NCBI GenBank assembly: GCA_903895725.1
Contig: CAITUV010000074.1
Location: forward strand, 1 to 64,000
DNA: 64,000 nt
Direction: 5' to 3'
Source of the DNA: an uncultured Myxococcales bacterium
GTDB lineage: Bacteria > Myxococcota_A > UBA9042 > CAIXZC01
The stretch's first letter is position 1, and each line of letters begins with the position of its first letter. A model generated the notes under the pieces. The model was not told the origin of the DNA. It worked only from the letters and a program-made list of their open reading frames with translations, and did no database searches. The position numbers were made by a program, and so were the translations under genes. This document shows, one piece after another, positions 9,173 through 20,482 of this stretch.

Positions 9173-11032
9173 TTACTGGCCCAGGGCCGAAGCCGAGGGA
9201 GCGGGGGGTGTCGGCGGGGTCTCCTGCGTCGCTCCTCCCTGCGTCAGCCCGAACGAGAGGTTGGAGGCTCCCAGGATGGCAGCGGCCCCTTCGAGCCCGC
9301 TGCCCTGGCCCATCACCAGGACTCCGGGGACCTGGACGATGCTGGGGTTCTTGACCGCGGCATCGAGAACCATCTGCATCACGGCGAGCTCGAAGGTCTT
9401 CTCCTTGCCGAACACTTCCTGCTGGGCCTTCTGTCCTTCGGCCACGGCCTGGAGTCGGAGCTTCTCGCCTTCGCCGAGGAGGCGCTGCTGCTCGCGGGTC
9501 TGCTCGGCTGCCTGCTTGGCGATCTCGGCTGCCATGAGCTCGCCCTGCTTGTCGGCCTGGGCGCGGACGCGCTCCACGTCGATGCGGGCCTTCTGAGCTT
9601 CCTCTTCCTTCTTGTACGTGTCCTTGAGCTGCGAGGCGAGCTGGGTCCGCTTGCCCGGGATGAGCAGCTCGGGCGGCACGGCGGGGTCTCCGAACCGCAC
9701 TTCCCGGATGATGAGCCCGGCCTTGAGCCCCTCGGGGATGATGGCTGCCTCGACTGCGTCCTCGAGCAGGTCACGATGGTAGAGGATGTCGAGCACTTTG
9801 CGCCCTTCGTTGCCAAGCACATTGCGGGACACGGACTTGTAGGTGGGAGTGATCACCTTGTTCTCGACCTCGTCGATTCCACCGACGGTGGCCTTGACGA
9901 ACGGCGCATTCTCGGGAGTGACCTGGACCAGGATTCGGGATTCGAGGTAGACCTCCCACCCTTCGATGCGCAGGATCGTCGCGGAATCCGCCGTGCCGGA
10001 AATCAGGGGAACGTCCGCCTCGCGCTGCTTCTGCACGAGGCGTCCCTGGCTATCGATCTCGAGGTCGATCCATCGGTGCTTGAAGCCCCCCTTGTACTCC
10101 CAGGTCTGGATACGCGTGTCGAACAAGTCGACCTGGTAGGCCCGGGAGTTCAGGTAGTACCGATCGGGGTTGAGCACTTCCTGCCACACTCCCTTGAAGC
10201 CTCTGGGCACGATCGGCACCGACAGGGCACCGAGGGCGAGCTTCTTGGCCTCGGCTTGGGAAAGCGGGACTTTCTTGGCGTCCTGGGACAGACCGCGCAG
10301 CGCCGCCATGTCGTCGATGGCGTGCCTGGACGCGGCCAGCGCCTCGATGCGGTAGGCCTCCATGAATGCACTGACGATGGACGGAGGCACGATGGGCTCT
10401 CCCGTGTAGGGTTTGCCGACGTTGCTTTTCACCACTCCGACGAAGCCGGCCGGGATGTCGAGGGCCTTGCCTTCCACGTCCACGTCGAACAGATAGCGGT
10501 TGAGGCGGTACTCTCCGGGCGGCAGGACGGTGAGCTGCGGTCCCTTGTGGCCGCGCGGCAGCCCGTCGTCCAGCGGAGCCAGGAAATAGGTCGCATCCAG
10601 GTACTTGGTGAACTCGTCGAGGGGCCATTCCGGTGCCATGTACTCGTCGCCCAGCGGGCGTCCATCCTTGGCCACCACGAAACCGTACTGTCCCTCGGGG
10701 ACGACCACCTTGTCGTATTCTTCGAAGTCGTTGAGGATGCGGACGAACGGGAGGAAGTGAAAGCCCGGGCCGAGGATGGCCGCTTGGGGGCCTTTCTGGC
10801 CTGGGAGCGCCACAATCTGTCCCGACGGCATGTCCGAGGCCACGTAGATCCGCTTGAGGTGGCCGACCTTGTCCGCCTCGACGTGGACGTACGAGGTGAG
10901 GGCCAGGAAGAACAGGCCGAAGGCGACGCCCAGGCCCCGGATGAGCCAGCCCAAAGCCCGGTTCTTCTCGACCATCAGAGGCAGGAACGCTGCCACCAGA
11001 AACGACACGATACCCGCAATCAGCCAGAACAT
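9173..11032 (-). CDS. SPFH/Band 7 domain membrane protein
   Basis: A 619-residue protein with two N-terminal transmembrane segments (residues 2-20 and about 28-47) followed by an SPFH (stomatin/prohibitin/flotillin/HflK) region split by insertions: GPGFHFLPFVRILNDFE, a second block around VQVTPENAPFVKATVGGIDE, and RKVLDILYHRDLLEDAVEAA. After it comes a long charged coiled coil (KKEEEAQKARIDVERVRAQA to about 540), then a Gly/Pro-rich tail. This is flotillin-like architecture; such proteins organise membrane microdomains or chaperone membrane proteases. No nfeD partner is adjacent. It sits 28 bases after the upstream lipoprotein gene, suggesting an operon. Confidence 0.85.
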   Translation of the reverse strand: MFWLIAGIVSFLVAAFLPLMVEKNRALGWLIRGLGVAFGLFFLALTSYVHVEADKVGHLKRIYVASDMPSGQIVALPGQKGPQAAILGPGFHFLPFVRILNDFEEYDKVVVPEGQYGFVVAKDGRPLGDEYMAPEWPLDEFTKYLDATYFLAPLDDGLPRGHKGPQLTVLPPGEYRLNRYLFDVDVEGKALDIPAGFVGVVKSNVGKPYTGEPIVPPSIVSAFMEAYRIEALAASRHAIDDMAALRGLSQDAKKVPLSQAEAKKLALGALSVPIVPRGFKGVWQEVLNPDRYYLNSRAYQVDLFDTRIQTWEYKGGFKHRWIDLEIDSQGRLVQKQREADVPLISGTADSATILRIEGWEVYLESRILVQVTPENAPFVKATVGGIDEVENKVITPTYKSVSRNVLGNEGRKVLDILYHRDLLEDAVEAAIIPEGLKAGLIIREVRFGDPAVPPELLIPGKRTQLASQLKDTYKKEEEAQKARIDVERVRAQADKQGELMAAEIAKQAAEQTREQQRLLGEGEKLRLQAVAEGQKAQQEVFGKEKTFELAVMQMVLDAAVKNPSIVQVPGVLVMGQGSGLEGAAAILGASNLSFGLTQGGATQETPPTPPAPSASALGQ

Positions 11033-11060
11033 GGTTTCCCCCCCAGGTTATGTCATATCG

Positions 11061-12518
11061 CTAGAGCGTCACCTGTACCCGCACCAGCGTCGATCGGAAC
11101 AACACCTGCACCGGCTCGGCATTGTAGATACTGTCGGTCTGCCAGAGCCTCTGAATGCCCACTGCGCTTGCCTCCGTTCCATCGCCGGAGACGACCAGCA
11201 CCGGCTTCACCATTCCTTCCAGCGGCTTGGGGCTCTCCGTCTGGCCCTTCTGGGCAAAGAGGGTCTCGACGGTCCAGCCCGAGCCCGTCCTGACCGCATA
11301 CCGGAGCTGGCCCTGGACGCCGTTGGAGTAGTGGTTGGCATCGTGCCACTGAGAGAGGTCGCCAAACACCACGTGCGGGCGGTCGGAGGCATCCAGAGCG
11401 AGAAACGGAGCGGCGCCGGTGAAATCCGACCCATCACTTCCCTGGTAACCGTCCGCCTCGTCCACCACGGTCTCGAAGCACCACTTGCCCGAGGACCTTG
11501 CATAGATTCTCAGCTCCGAGTGTCCCAGCGAACCGGTGATGGCCCGATGCTGGTAGCCCGCGGCGACCATGGGCTCCCCCGTGCTCGTCACCGCCAGTGA
11601 CGGCTCCGTCGCAAAGCGGTCATCGGGGCTTCCCCACTGCGACTTCTGCATCAGCTCCTCGCTCCACTGGCCGTTCACCGGAAGTCGGCCGTAGTATAGC
11701 CCGAGGTCACAGGGGTCGCACGGGAATTCGGTCTTGGTGTAGAGGGCATGAACGATACCGTTGGCATCCACTCTGGCGGCCTTGACCTCCACGGCCGGGG
11801 GGGATGGGTACCACTCGGTCTGCCAGGCGCTGCCCGCCGCCGCAGCCCTCCGGGCCAGCAGCAGCATGGGCGTTCCTCCCGCATTGGCCATGTAGAGCAG
11901 GGCGGCCGTGCCGTCTGTCTCCGTCCAGGCCGAGACGGCGGAGAGGCCGCCCAGGGCGCCGTTCCCGGGGGCGGTCAACGCGGCTAAAGCCCCCTTGTTC
12001 CAGGTTCCGTCGTTCGACCGGACGTATTCCTGGATTCCGGTCTGGGCGTCTGCCCGGACCACGAAGGGGGCGCAGTCAGAGTCGAAGAAGAGGCTGACGA
12101 GCGCCAGCGACGGGGGCAGCTCCGGCGAGATTGCCTCGGCCGGTGCGGGTGCCTCCGTGATATCCACGTAAGCTGCGTAGGCATCCACGGTCTCATCTCC
12201 GGGGTCCCGCATCAGCAGGCCGACCTTTCCGCACGGCCCCCGGGCCAGGATACCGATTGGCGCACCCGGAAGGGGGCTGTCCCCGTCCTCCATGGTGTTC
12301 ATCGCCATGCCGGTGGTCTCGCGAACGACGACCGGTTCTTGTGCCGTCACTTCGGCCAAAGTCCCCGGCGGCAGAGAGAGACAACTGCCCGTCCCGCCCC
12401 CGCCGTTGCCCCCATCTCCTGAGCCGGCAGGATCAGCCCCGCAGCTGGCCAGCGTCACCGCCGCCAGGGCCACCAACAGCCCGCCGAACAACAGCCCATG
12501 CGAACTCCCAACTCTCAT
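11061..12518 (-). CDS. Lipoprotein, possible beta-propeller
   Basis: A 485-residue lipoprotein (lipobox LASC, Cys26) followed by a Gly/Ser/Asp-rich flexible linker. The rest is beta-rich with recurring SxDGxW and DASDRPHVVFGD-like patterns, for example VRSNDGTWNKGALAA, LAVTSTGEPMVAAGY, ASDRPHVVFGDLSQWHD, which resemble sialidase/BNR-like propeller blades without full Asp-boxes. Only a few cysteines, including CDPCDLGLYYG, in contrast with the neighbours. No enzyme motif seen. Likely first gene of a unit with the SPFH gene and the following lipoprotein. Confidence 0.65.
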   Translation of the reverse strand: MRVGSSHGLLFGGLLVALAAVTLASCGADPAGSGDGGNGGGGTGSCLSLPPGTLAEVTAQEPVVVRETTGMAMNTMEDGDSPLPGAPIGILARGPCGKVGLLMRDPGDETVDAYAAYVDITEAPAPAEAISPELPPSLALVSLFFDSDCAPFVVRADAQTGIQEYVRSNDGTWNKGALAALTAPGNGALGGLSAVSAWTETDGTAALLYMANAGGTPMLLLARRAAAAGSAWQTEWYPSPPAVEVKAARVDANGIVHALYTKTEFPCDPCDLGLYYGRLPVNGQWSEELMQKSQWGSPDDRFATEPSLAVTSTGEPMVAAGYQHRAITGSLGHSELRIYARSSGKWCFETVVDEADGYQGSDGSDFTGAAPFLALDASDRPHVVFGDLSQWHDANHYSNGVQGQLRYAVRTGSGWTVETLFAQKGQTESPKPLEGMVKPVLVVSGDGTEASAVGIQRLWQTDSIYNAEPVQVLFRSTLVRVQVTL

Positions 12519-12560
12519 CCGTGCCTCCTTTCCCCCTTCTCCGGGACATCCGTGAGCGAC

Positions 12561-12588
12561 ATGCTAGCCGTAGCCTCATCCAATGCAA
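12561..12588 (-). promoter_or_regulatory. Putative promoter for the 11061-12518 lipoprotein gene
   Basis: Minus strand TTGCAT (12583-12588), 16-base spacer, TAGCAT (12561-12566), about 40 bases before the ATG with AAAGGAGG ahead of it. Confidence 0.35.
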
Positions 12589-12613
12589 GGAGTGTCATGC
12601 CCCTCGCCTCGCC

Positions 12614-15600
12614 CTATTGTCCGCAAGTCCCGCATCCGTGGAGCGTGAGCTTCTTGACACAGGTGCTGTCCCATGCCCCGAAACAGCAGAACGAGTCCCA
12701 GGCGCAGACGCATTGCTCCACCAGGCTCTTGTTGCAGCCGGCGGACTCGTGTATCTGGCAGCAGTCCTCCTTGGGCGGATGGCAATTCTTGCAGCCGAAC
12801 GACTCCACCTCCTGCATGCAGACGTTGTCCCAGGCGACGCTGCAGCAGTAGTCGTCCAACGCACAGACGCACTGGGCGACGGCGTCATCGCCACAGCCCA
12901 GCCCGTAGTGTGCAAAACAACAGTAGCCCGGGCGCTGGCAGTCGCGACACCCAAGCTCCGCCGCCAGCTCGATACATCCCTCGGTCCACTTGCCCGAGCA
13001 GCAGGACGGGTCCTCTGCGCAGACACACTGCTCCACGACCGGGTCGTCACATCCCGGGGTCTCGTGAGGCATGCAGCAGGAACCGACGGAAGCACCGCAT
13101 TCGCCGCAGCCGAGGCTGGTGACCTTCTCGGCACAGAAGGCGTCCCAGTTGCCGGAGCAGCAGGAGCTCTTCTGGGCGCACACGCAGGCCTGTACTTCCT
13201 CATTTTCGCAGCCCGGGCCGGCCTTGGCCTGGCAGCAGTTGCCCCCGTAGCCACCGCATTTCCCGGCACCGCTCAGATTGACGCCCTTGACGCAGATCGG
13301 TTGCCAGCTCACCTGGCAGCACAGCGGCATCGTCGAGCAGACGGCGTTCTGGACGGCCAGGTCCTCGCACCCGGGGGTGGCGTGCGCGACACAGCAGGAG
13401 CCTGGCTGCTCTGTGCACAGGAGCACCTTCTTCTGCTGTCCCAGGCTCACGCAATCTTCGGTCCAGGCTGTCGTGCAGCACGCCGGCATGTCCGCGCAGA
13501 CGGCCTCGGCCACGGACACCAAATGGCAGCCCGGGGTAGGACGAGCCGCGCAGCAGTCCCCGCTGCAGATGCCGAGCGGTCGTGCGGCTGCCACACACTG
13601 CCAGTCCCACTTGTAGACGCAGCAGGCCGGGTGTTTGGCGCATACCGCCGAGGCCACGTCCGGGTCCTTGCAGCCCAGCCCGCCGTGCAGCATGCAGCAG
13701 CCGTTTGGTGAGCACGTGCCGCAGTCCAACGGGCAGGACGCACAGTGCTCGTCACCGTCGCACTTCCCGTTGCCGCACCAGGGGGGGCACTCGCCGCAGT
13801 CTCCCGGACAGGACTTGCAGCTCTCGGTTGCCTCGCACTTCCCGTTCCCGCAAACCGGAGGGCAATCCACGCAGCTGGCCTCGGCCGCACCGACGCAGTA
13901 CTTATCCCAATCCTGATAGCAGCAGGACCAGTCGATCTGACACGTGCACAGCTCCACGGCCTCGTCCTTGCAACCGGGAGTGTCGTGCACGGTGCAGCAA
14001 TCGCCGTTGCAGGAACCGCACTCGTCCACAGCGGCAGCGCATTGCGAGAGCCATTCCTGCTTGCAGCACTGCGGAAGCTTGGCGCACACGCAGGCTGTCA
14101 CGGCCGCATCCATGCAGCCCCTCTTTGGATGGGGAGCACAGCACTGGGCCTGGGAGCCCGAGCAGGTCCCGCAGTCGGTCTGGCAGTTGGAGCAGTGCTC
14201 GGTGGCATCGCACACCTTGTCGCCGCAGACCACCGGGCAGGCACCACAGTCGGCGGGGCAGAGCTTGCAGGTTTCCAGCGGGCCCTCGCATTTCCCGTCG
14301 CCGCAAACCGGGGGGCATGCCCCGCAGTCGTCCGGGCACGATCCGCAGGTCTCATCTCCCTCGCAGAAGTAGTCTCCGCACACGTAGACGCAGGGGCAGT
14401 CCTCGAGGCAGACATCGCAGGTTTCGCCCTGCTCGCATTTGCCGTCGCCGCAGACCGGATTGCCCGGGCAGAATCCGCAGTCCAGGTAGTTGACCTCGAA
14501 AGCGCACAGCTCGTCCCACTGGGAGCCGCAGCAGTACGGGTCGAGCTGGCAGACGCAGTCCTCCACCGCGGAATCGTCGCAGCCGCCCCCCGGGTGGGCG
14601 AAGCAGCAGTTCGACTCAGGGCAGCTGCCGCAGTCCTGCCCGCATCCCTTGCAGTCCTCCCCCTCCTCACAGATTCCGTTGCCGCAGACCGGGCAAAGCT
14701 GGACGCCCGGGACGCAGACGCCGTCTACGCAGAGATCGCCGTCGGTGCAGGCATCACCGTCGTCACAGGCAACTCCGGTCAGAGGTGCAAACAGGCAGCC
14801 TGTTGCCGGAACGCAACTGTCCAGCGAGCAGGCATTGCCGTCAGCGCAAGACAGCAGACCGCCACCCTGGCAGAGGTCCGCCTTGCAAGTTTCGCCCGTG
14901 GTGCAGACGTTTCCGTCGTCACACGGGGCACCTTCGGTCAGCGCCACCAAAACGCAGATCTTTGTCTCCGGGGAACAGGCGGCCGTTTCGCAGGCCTTCT
15001 TCTCCGGAAAGGCCTCCAGGCAGTCACCGTCATCCTGACAGGGGATCGTCTCTGGACCGGAGTCCTCGGGTGCATCCACAGTGCCAGCATCCGCTCCAGG
15101 CACGTCCTGGGGTCCGGGGACGTCCTCGGGTTGCGTCACATCCTGAGGTTGCGTCACATCCTGAGGTTGCGTCACATCCTGAGGTTGCGTCACATCCTGA
15201 GGTTGCGGGACGTCCTGAAGTTGCGTCACATCCTGAGGTTGCGGCACGTCCTGAGGTTGCGGCACATCCTGAGGTTGCGGCACGTCCTGAGGCTGCGGCA
15301 CATCCTGAGGTTGCGGCACGTCATGAGGCTGCGGCACGTCCTGAGGTTGCGGCACGTCCTGAGGTTGCGGCACGTCCTGAGGTTGCGTCAGGTCCTGTGG
15401 CTGCGTCACATCCTGAGGTTGCGTCAGGTCCTGTGGCTGCGTCACATCCTGAGGTTGCGTCAGGTCCTGTGGCTGCGTCACATCCTGAGGTTGCGTCAGG
15501 TCCTGTGGCTGCGTCAGATCCTCGGGTTGCGTCACATCCTGGGGACCTGGCACATCCTGGGGTTGAGCTGCATCAGCGCCATCGGGGCTTTCAGCATCCG

Positions 15601-15874
15601 TGCGGGTATCGAGTCGAAGCTCCAGGGTCCGTGTCTCCGGATTCGACAGCTCCGCCTCGTTGCTCCCGACGTCGGAGACGTCCTTCAGTCCTGTCGGGGA
15701 CTTGTCCTCGAACCAACAGCCGGGAGCCAGCAAGGCAATCGCCATCAGGAGCACCGGGAACGCGAAGCCGGGTATGCGATTGAGGCGGACTCCTGGCGGC
15801 CTTCCCACCGACCCGGCAGCGGCCTCTCCGCTACTCTCCACAACAGCAGGGCACAGCCCGGGACGCAGTGTCAT
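12614..15874 (-). CDS. Surface lipoprotein with TQPQDV stalk and ten 8-Cys units
   Basis: A 1086-residue predicted lipoprotein. ATG 15874 is preceded by GGAGGG; the signal peptide has an unusually long n-region with lipobox LAPGC (Cys53). Next is a stalk of about 27 six-residue units (TQPQDV/PQPQDV), then CDDGxxCT units. The rest alternates seven CGNGKCEATE-type units with ten copies of a 35-residue unit having cysteines at 1, 2, 10, 18, 20, 26, 27, 35, G9 and W31, with no indels. Copies 4-6 lack Cys18 and also lack one linker cysteine. I do not recognise the unit from a named family. A disulfide-rigid extended surface structure is inference. A TTGTTG-N18-TAGACT promoter precedes the gene. 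Confidence 0.85.
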   Translation of the reverse strand: MTLRPGLCPAVVESSGEAAAGSVGRPPGVRLNRIPGFAFPVLLMAIALLAPGCWFEDKSPTGLKDVSDVGSNEAELSNPETRTLELRLDTRTDAESPDGADAAQPQDVPGPQDVTQPEDLTQPQDLTQPQDVTQPQDLTQPQDVTQPQDLTQPQDVTQPQDLTQPQDVPQPQDVPQPQDVPQPHDVPQPQDVPQPQDVPQPQDVPQPQDVPQPQDVTQLQDVPQPQDVTQPQDVTQPQDVTQPQDVTQPEDVPGPQDVPGADAGTVDAPEDSGPETIPCQDDGDCLEAFPEKKACETAACSPETKICVLVALTEGAPCDDGNVCTTGETCKADLCQGGGLLSCADGNACSLDSCVPATGCLFAPLTGVACDDGDACTDGDLCVDGVCVPGVQLCPVCGNGICEEGEDCKGCGQDCGSCPESNCCFAHPGGGCDDSAVEDCVCQLDPYCCGSQWDELCAFEVNYLDCGFCPGNPVCGDGKCEQGETCDVCLEDCPCVYVCGDYFCEGDETCGSCPDDCGACPPVCGDGKCEGPLETCKLCPADCGACPVVCGDKVCDATEHCSNCQTDCGTCSGSQAQCCAPHPKRGCMDAAVTACVCAKLPQCCKQEWLSQCAAAVDECGSCNGDCCTVHDTPGCKDEAVELCTCQIDWSCCYQDWDKYCVGAAEASCVDCPPVCGNGKCEATESCKSCPGDCGECPPWCGNGKCDGDEHCASCPLDCGTCSPNGCCMLHGGLGCKDPDVASAVCAKHPACCVYKWDWQCVAAARPLGICSGDCCAARPTPGCHLVSVAEAVCADMPACCTTAWTEDCVSLGQQKKVLLCTEQPGSCCVAHATPGCEDLAVQNAVCSTMPLCCQVSWQPICVKGVNLSGAGKCGGYGGNCCQAKAGPGCENEEVQACVCAQKSSCCSGNWDAFCAEKVTSLGCGECGASVGSCCMPHETPGCDDPVVEQCVCAEDPSCCSGKWTEGCIELAAELGCRDCQRPGYCCFAHYGLGCGDDAVAQCVCALDDYCCSVAWDNVCMQEVESFGCKNCHPPKEDCCQIHESAGCNKSLVEQCVCAWDSFCCFGAWDSTCVKKLTLHGCGTCGQ
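15096..15565. repeat. 18-base coding tandem repeat (TQPQDV units)
   Basis: About 27 tandem 18-base units, on the plus strand reading like TGAGGTTGCGTCACATCC, encode TQPQDV, TQPQDL and PQPQDV on the minus strand. Variants are interleaved in blocks (a T/L-rich block, then a P-rich block), which suggests expansion by recombination or slippage. The region keeps frame throughout, so length variation between strains is likely. Confidence 0.9.
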
Positions 15875-15924
15875 TTCTCCCTCCGCTCGACCTGCCAACC
15901 CTCGACAACACTCTGCGCTCCGTC

Positions 15925-15954
15925 AGTCTACAACACCATTCGGGCAAGCAACAA
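15925..15954 (-). promoter_or_regulatory. Putative promoter for the 12614-15874 gene
   Basis: Minus strand TTGTTG (15949-15954), 18-base spacer, TAGACT (15925-15930), about 50 bases upstream of the ATG at 15874. Confidence 0.4.
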
Positions 15955-15978
15955 GTCTCCCCGGCTCTCTCGGTAACC

Positions 15979-18672
<2,694 letters not shown>

Positions 18673-18707
18673 GGATCATCCTCCCTGGGGATCCGCGAAG
18701 AGAATCG

Positions 18708-18737
18708 AGTCTACCGTCCGGCAGGATGCGGCGTCAA
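18708..18737 (-). promoter_or_regulatory. Putative promoter for the VCBS lipoprotein gene
   Basis: Minus strand TTGACG (18732-18737), 18-base spacer, TAGACT (18708-18713). It overlaps the divergent intergenic region that also carries the kinase-operon promoter. Confidence 0.5.
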
Positions 18738-18754
18738 TCGGAACGGCCAGCGTC

Positions 18755-18783
18755 TTGACAGAATCACGCCCCTGCCGCATTGT
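18755..18783 (+). promoter_or_regulatory. Putative promoter for the lipoprotein-kinase-regulator operon
   Basis: A perfect TTGACA at 18755-18760 is followed after 17 bases by CATTGT (18778-18783), a poor -10 box. The start codon is at 18818. The weak -10 could mean an activated promoter. Confidence 0.35.
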
Positions 18784-18817
18784 CCCTGCGGTACACCGAT
18801 TGGAAAGGAGATCCGAA

Positions 18818-19381
18818 ATGAAGAGACTGTTCGTAGTGCTGGGAGTCATGGCGGGCGTGCTTGGCGGGTGCGAGGCGTTCAAGGATGCAGCGGATCAGCT
18901 TCTGGAGCAGCAGACCGGCTGCAAGGAGGCCGATCTGGGCAAGCTCAACGAGCCGGCCCTGCCAAACTGCACCAAGGCGGTGGCGTGCTGCAAGTTCATC
19001 CAGGGGGAGTGCGGCAACGTGGACCTGTTCAACTTCCCGGACGAAGTGCTCAACGTGTGCGAGGTCAACGAGGCGGTCCTTGGCAAGGCCATCGAGCAGT
19101 ACCAGGCGATCAAGGAAAACGAGTGCCCCGAGTATCTGACCGAGGAATCGTGCGCCGGCGGAGTCGACAAGACCCGTGAGAACTTCCGCAAGGTGATCGA
19201 CGAAGGGCTCACCGCAGGCGGCTCCGACAACGCCCCGAGCTGCAAGCTCATCGTCGACTCGACCGTCGTCCCGCTCAACGAGGGGCTCGGTGCCCAGGCC
19301 GAGTTCCTGCCCAAGGCGTGCGAAATCGGCTCACAGGTCGTTTCCCCCGAGCCGGATGTGATTGCCGTAGAGGGGGAGTGA
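18818..19381 (+). CDS. Small Cys-containing lipoprotein, first gene of a two-component operon
   Basis: A 187-residue lipoprotein (VLGGC, Cys18) with eight or so further cysteines (CTKAVACCKFIQGEC, CPEYL, ESCAGG, SCKLI, KACEIG). No family recognised. ATG 18818 has an AAAGGAG site. The stop overlaps the start of the downstream histidine kinase (TGATG), so the two are translationally coupled. An envelope protein coupled to a sensor kinase could modulate or report to the sensor, but that kinase has no evident membrane segment, so the link is only contextual. Confidence 0.75.
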   Translation: MKRLFVVLGVMAGVLGGCEAFKDAADQLLEQQTGCKEADLGKLNEPALPNCTKAVACCKFIQGECGNVDLFNFPDEVLNVCEVNEAVLGKAIEQYQAIKENECPEYLTEESCAGGVDKTRENFRKVIDEGLTAGGSDNAPSCKLIVDSTVVPLNEGLGAQAEFLPKACEIGSQVVSPEPDVIAVEGE

Positions 19382-20472
19382 TGCTTCCTGCCAGGGAGCT
19401 CGCCGAGCGAGTCAAGGAGCTCAACTGCCTCTACTCCGTCTCTCGGCTCCTCGAGGGCAAGGACCAGGAGCTGGAGGAAGTGCTGTCCGCTGTTGTCGAG
19501 CTGATCCCGGCCGCATGGCAGCATTCGGAGATTGCGGCCGCAAGGATCGTCTTTGCCGGCGCCGAGCACTGCACGGCCAATTTCGTGGAGAGTCAGTGGA
19601 TGCAGACCACGCCCATCGTGGCCGACGGGACCTATGTCGGCCGCCTGGAGGTGGTGTACCTCAAGGAGCGGGACGAGCAGGACGAGGGTCCGTTTCTCAG
19701 CGAGGAGCGAAGCCTGCTCAACGTGCTGGCCCAGCGGATTGGAGAGTTCGTCGAGAGGAAACAGGCAGAGACGCAGCTGCGCGTGTATCGAAAACGATTG
19801 CGCTCCCTGGCGGTGGCCTTGACCCGAACCGAGGAGAAGGGACGCCGGGAGTTTGCGCGGGAGCTGCACGACGGAGTGGGGCAGCAGCTTGCGCTCGCTC
19901 AGATCAAATTGGGAATTGCCCTGGAGGAGGCGGGCGGCGGCCCGTTGAGCGGCCGGCTGGCCGAGGTCCGCGAGCTGATTGGCCAGGTGATTCGCCAGAC
20001 GCGCACGCTGATCTTCGAAATCAGCCCGCCGGTCCTGTACGAGCGCGGTCTGGACGAGGCGCTTGCCTGGCTGGCGGAGACCGCTTCGAACCGATACGGC
20101 GTGGAGATCCGGTCAGAGTCGGAAGGAGAGCATCCGGTTTTCTCCGACGAGCTTCGGGCCAGCCTGTATCGGGCAGCCGCCGAGCTTCTGGCCAATGTCG
20201 GACGGCACTCGCTTGCCACGCAGGCGACGCTGTCTCTGCGAACCATTGGCGGCAAGACCCGCCTGTCCGTGGTCGACAACGGAATCGGGTTCGACGTGGC
20301 CGGAACATGGGAGCGGATCGTCAACAACGGGAGCTTCGGGCTGTTCAGCATCACGGAGCGCCTGGAGGAGCTGGGGGGCGAGGTCACCATCGATTCGGAG
20401 CCGGGCAGGGGGACCCGGGTATCGGTCGTGCTCCCGGTGCGGGACGTCCCGACCGCCGGCTCCGAGACATGA
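19381..20472 (+). CDS. Cytoplasmic GAF-domain histidine kinase, NarL/DegS type
   Basis: A 363-residue sensor kinase. Residues 1-125 resemble a GAF domain; there is no transmembrane segment. A coiled coil leads to the HisKA_3 dimerisation helix with the phosphoacceptor in ELHDGVGQQ (His163), followed by the ATP-binding domain with the N-box (AAAELLANVGRHS), the G1 box DNGIGFD and the GLFSITERLEELGG / GRGTRVSVVLP end. This kinase class pairs with NarL/FixJ regulators, and one is encoded 10 bases downstream. The start overlaps the preceding lipoprotein stop. The signal sensed is unknown. Confidence 0.9.
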   Translation: MLPARELAERVKELNCLYSVSRLLEGKDQELEEVLSAVVELIPAAWQHSEIAAARIVFAGAEHCTANFVESQWMQTTPIVADGTYVGRLEVVYLKERDEQDEGPFLSEERSLLNVLAQRIGEFVERKQAETQLRVYRKRLRSLAVALTRTEEKGRREFARELHDGVGQQLALAQIKLGIALEEAGGGPLSGRLAEVRELIGQVIRQTRTLIFEISPPVLYERGLDEALAWLAETASNRYGVEIRSESEGEHPVFSDELRASLYRAAAELLANVGRHSLATQATLSLRTIGGKTRLSVVDNGIGFDVAGTWERIVNNGSFGLFSITERLEELGGEVTIDSEPGRGTRVSVVLPVRDVPTAGSET

Positions 20473-20482
20473 GGGGGGGGCC

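Noticed and set aside
8720..11293. Long open reading frame (857 codons) on the plus strand
   Set aside because: It runs antisense across three well-supported minus-strand genes and crosses their boundaries. It is rich in Arg, Gly and His from GC-rich antisense codons, with no start signals or recognisable domain.
15096..15565. Possible CRISPR array
   Set aside because: The repeats are contiguous 18-mers with no spacers and stay in frame inside a protein. The same applies to 52075-52450 and 38011-38053; no cas genes are present.
13745..15976. Plus-strand frame of 743 codons with LRLRHILRLRHV repeats
   Set aside because: It is the antisense reading of the TQPQDV repeat and the Cys-rich region; the repeat of the protein reflects only the repeat of the DNA.
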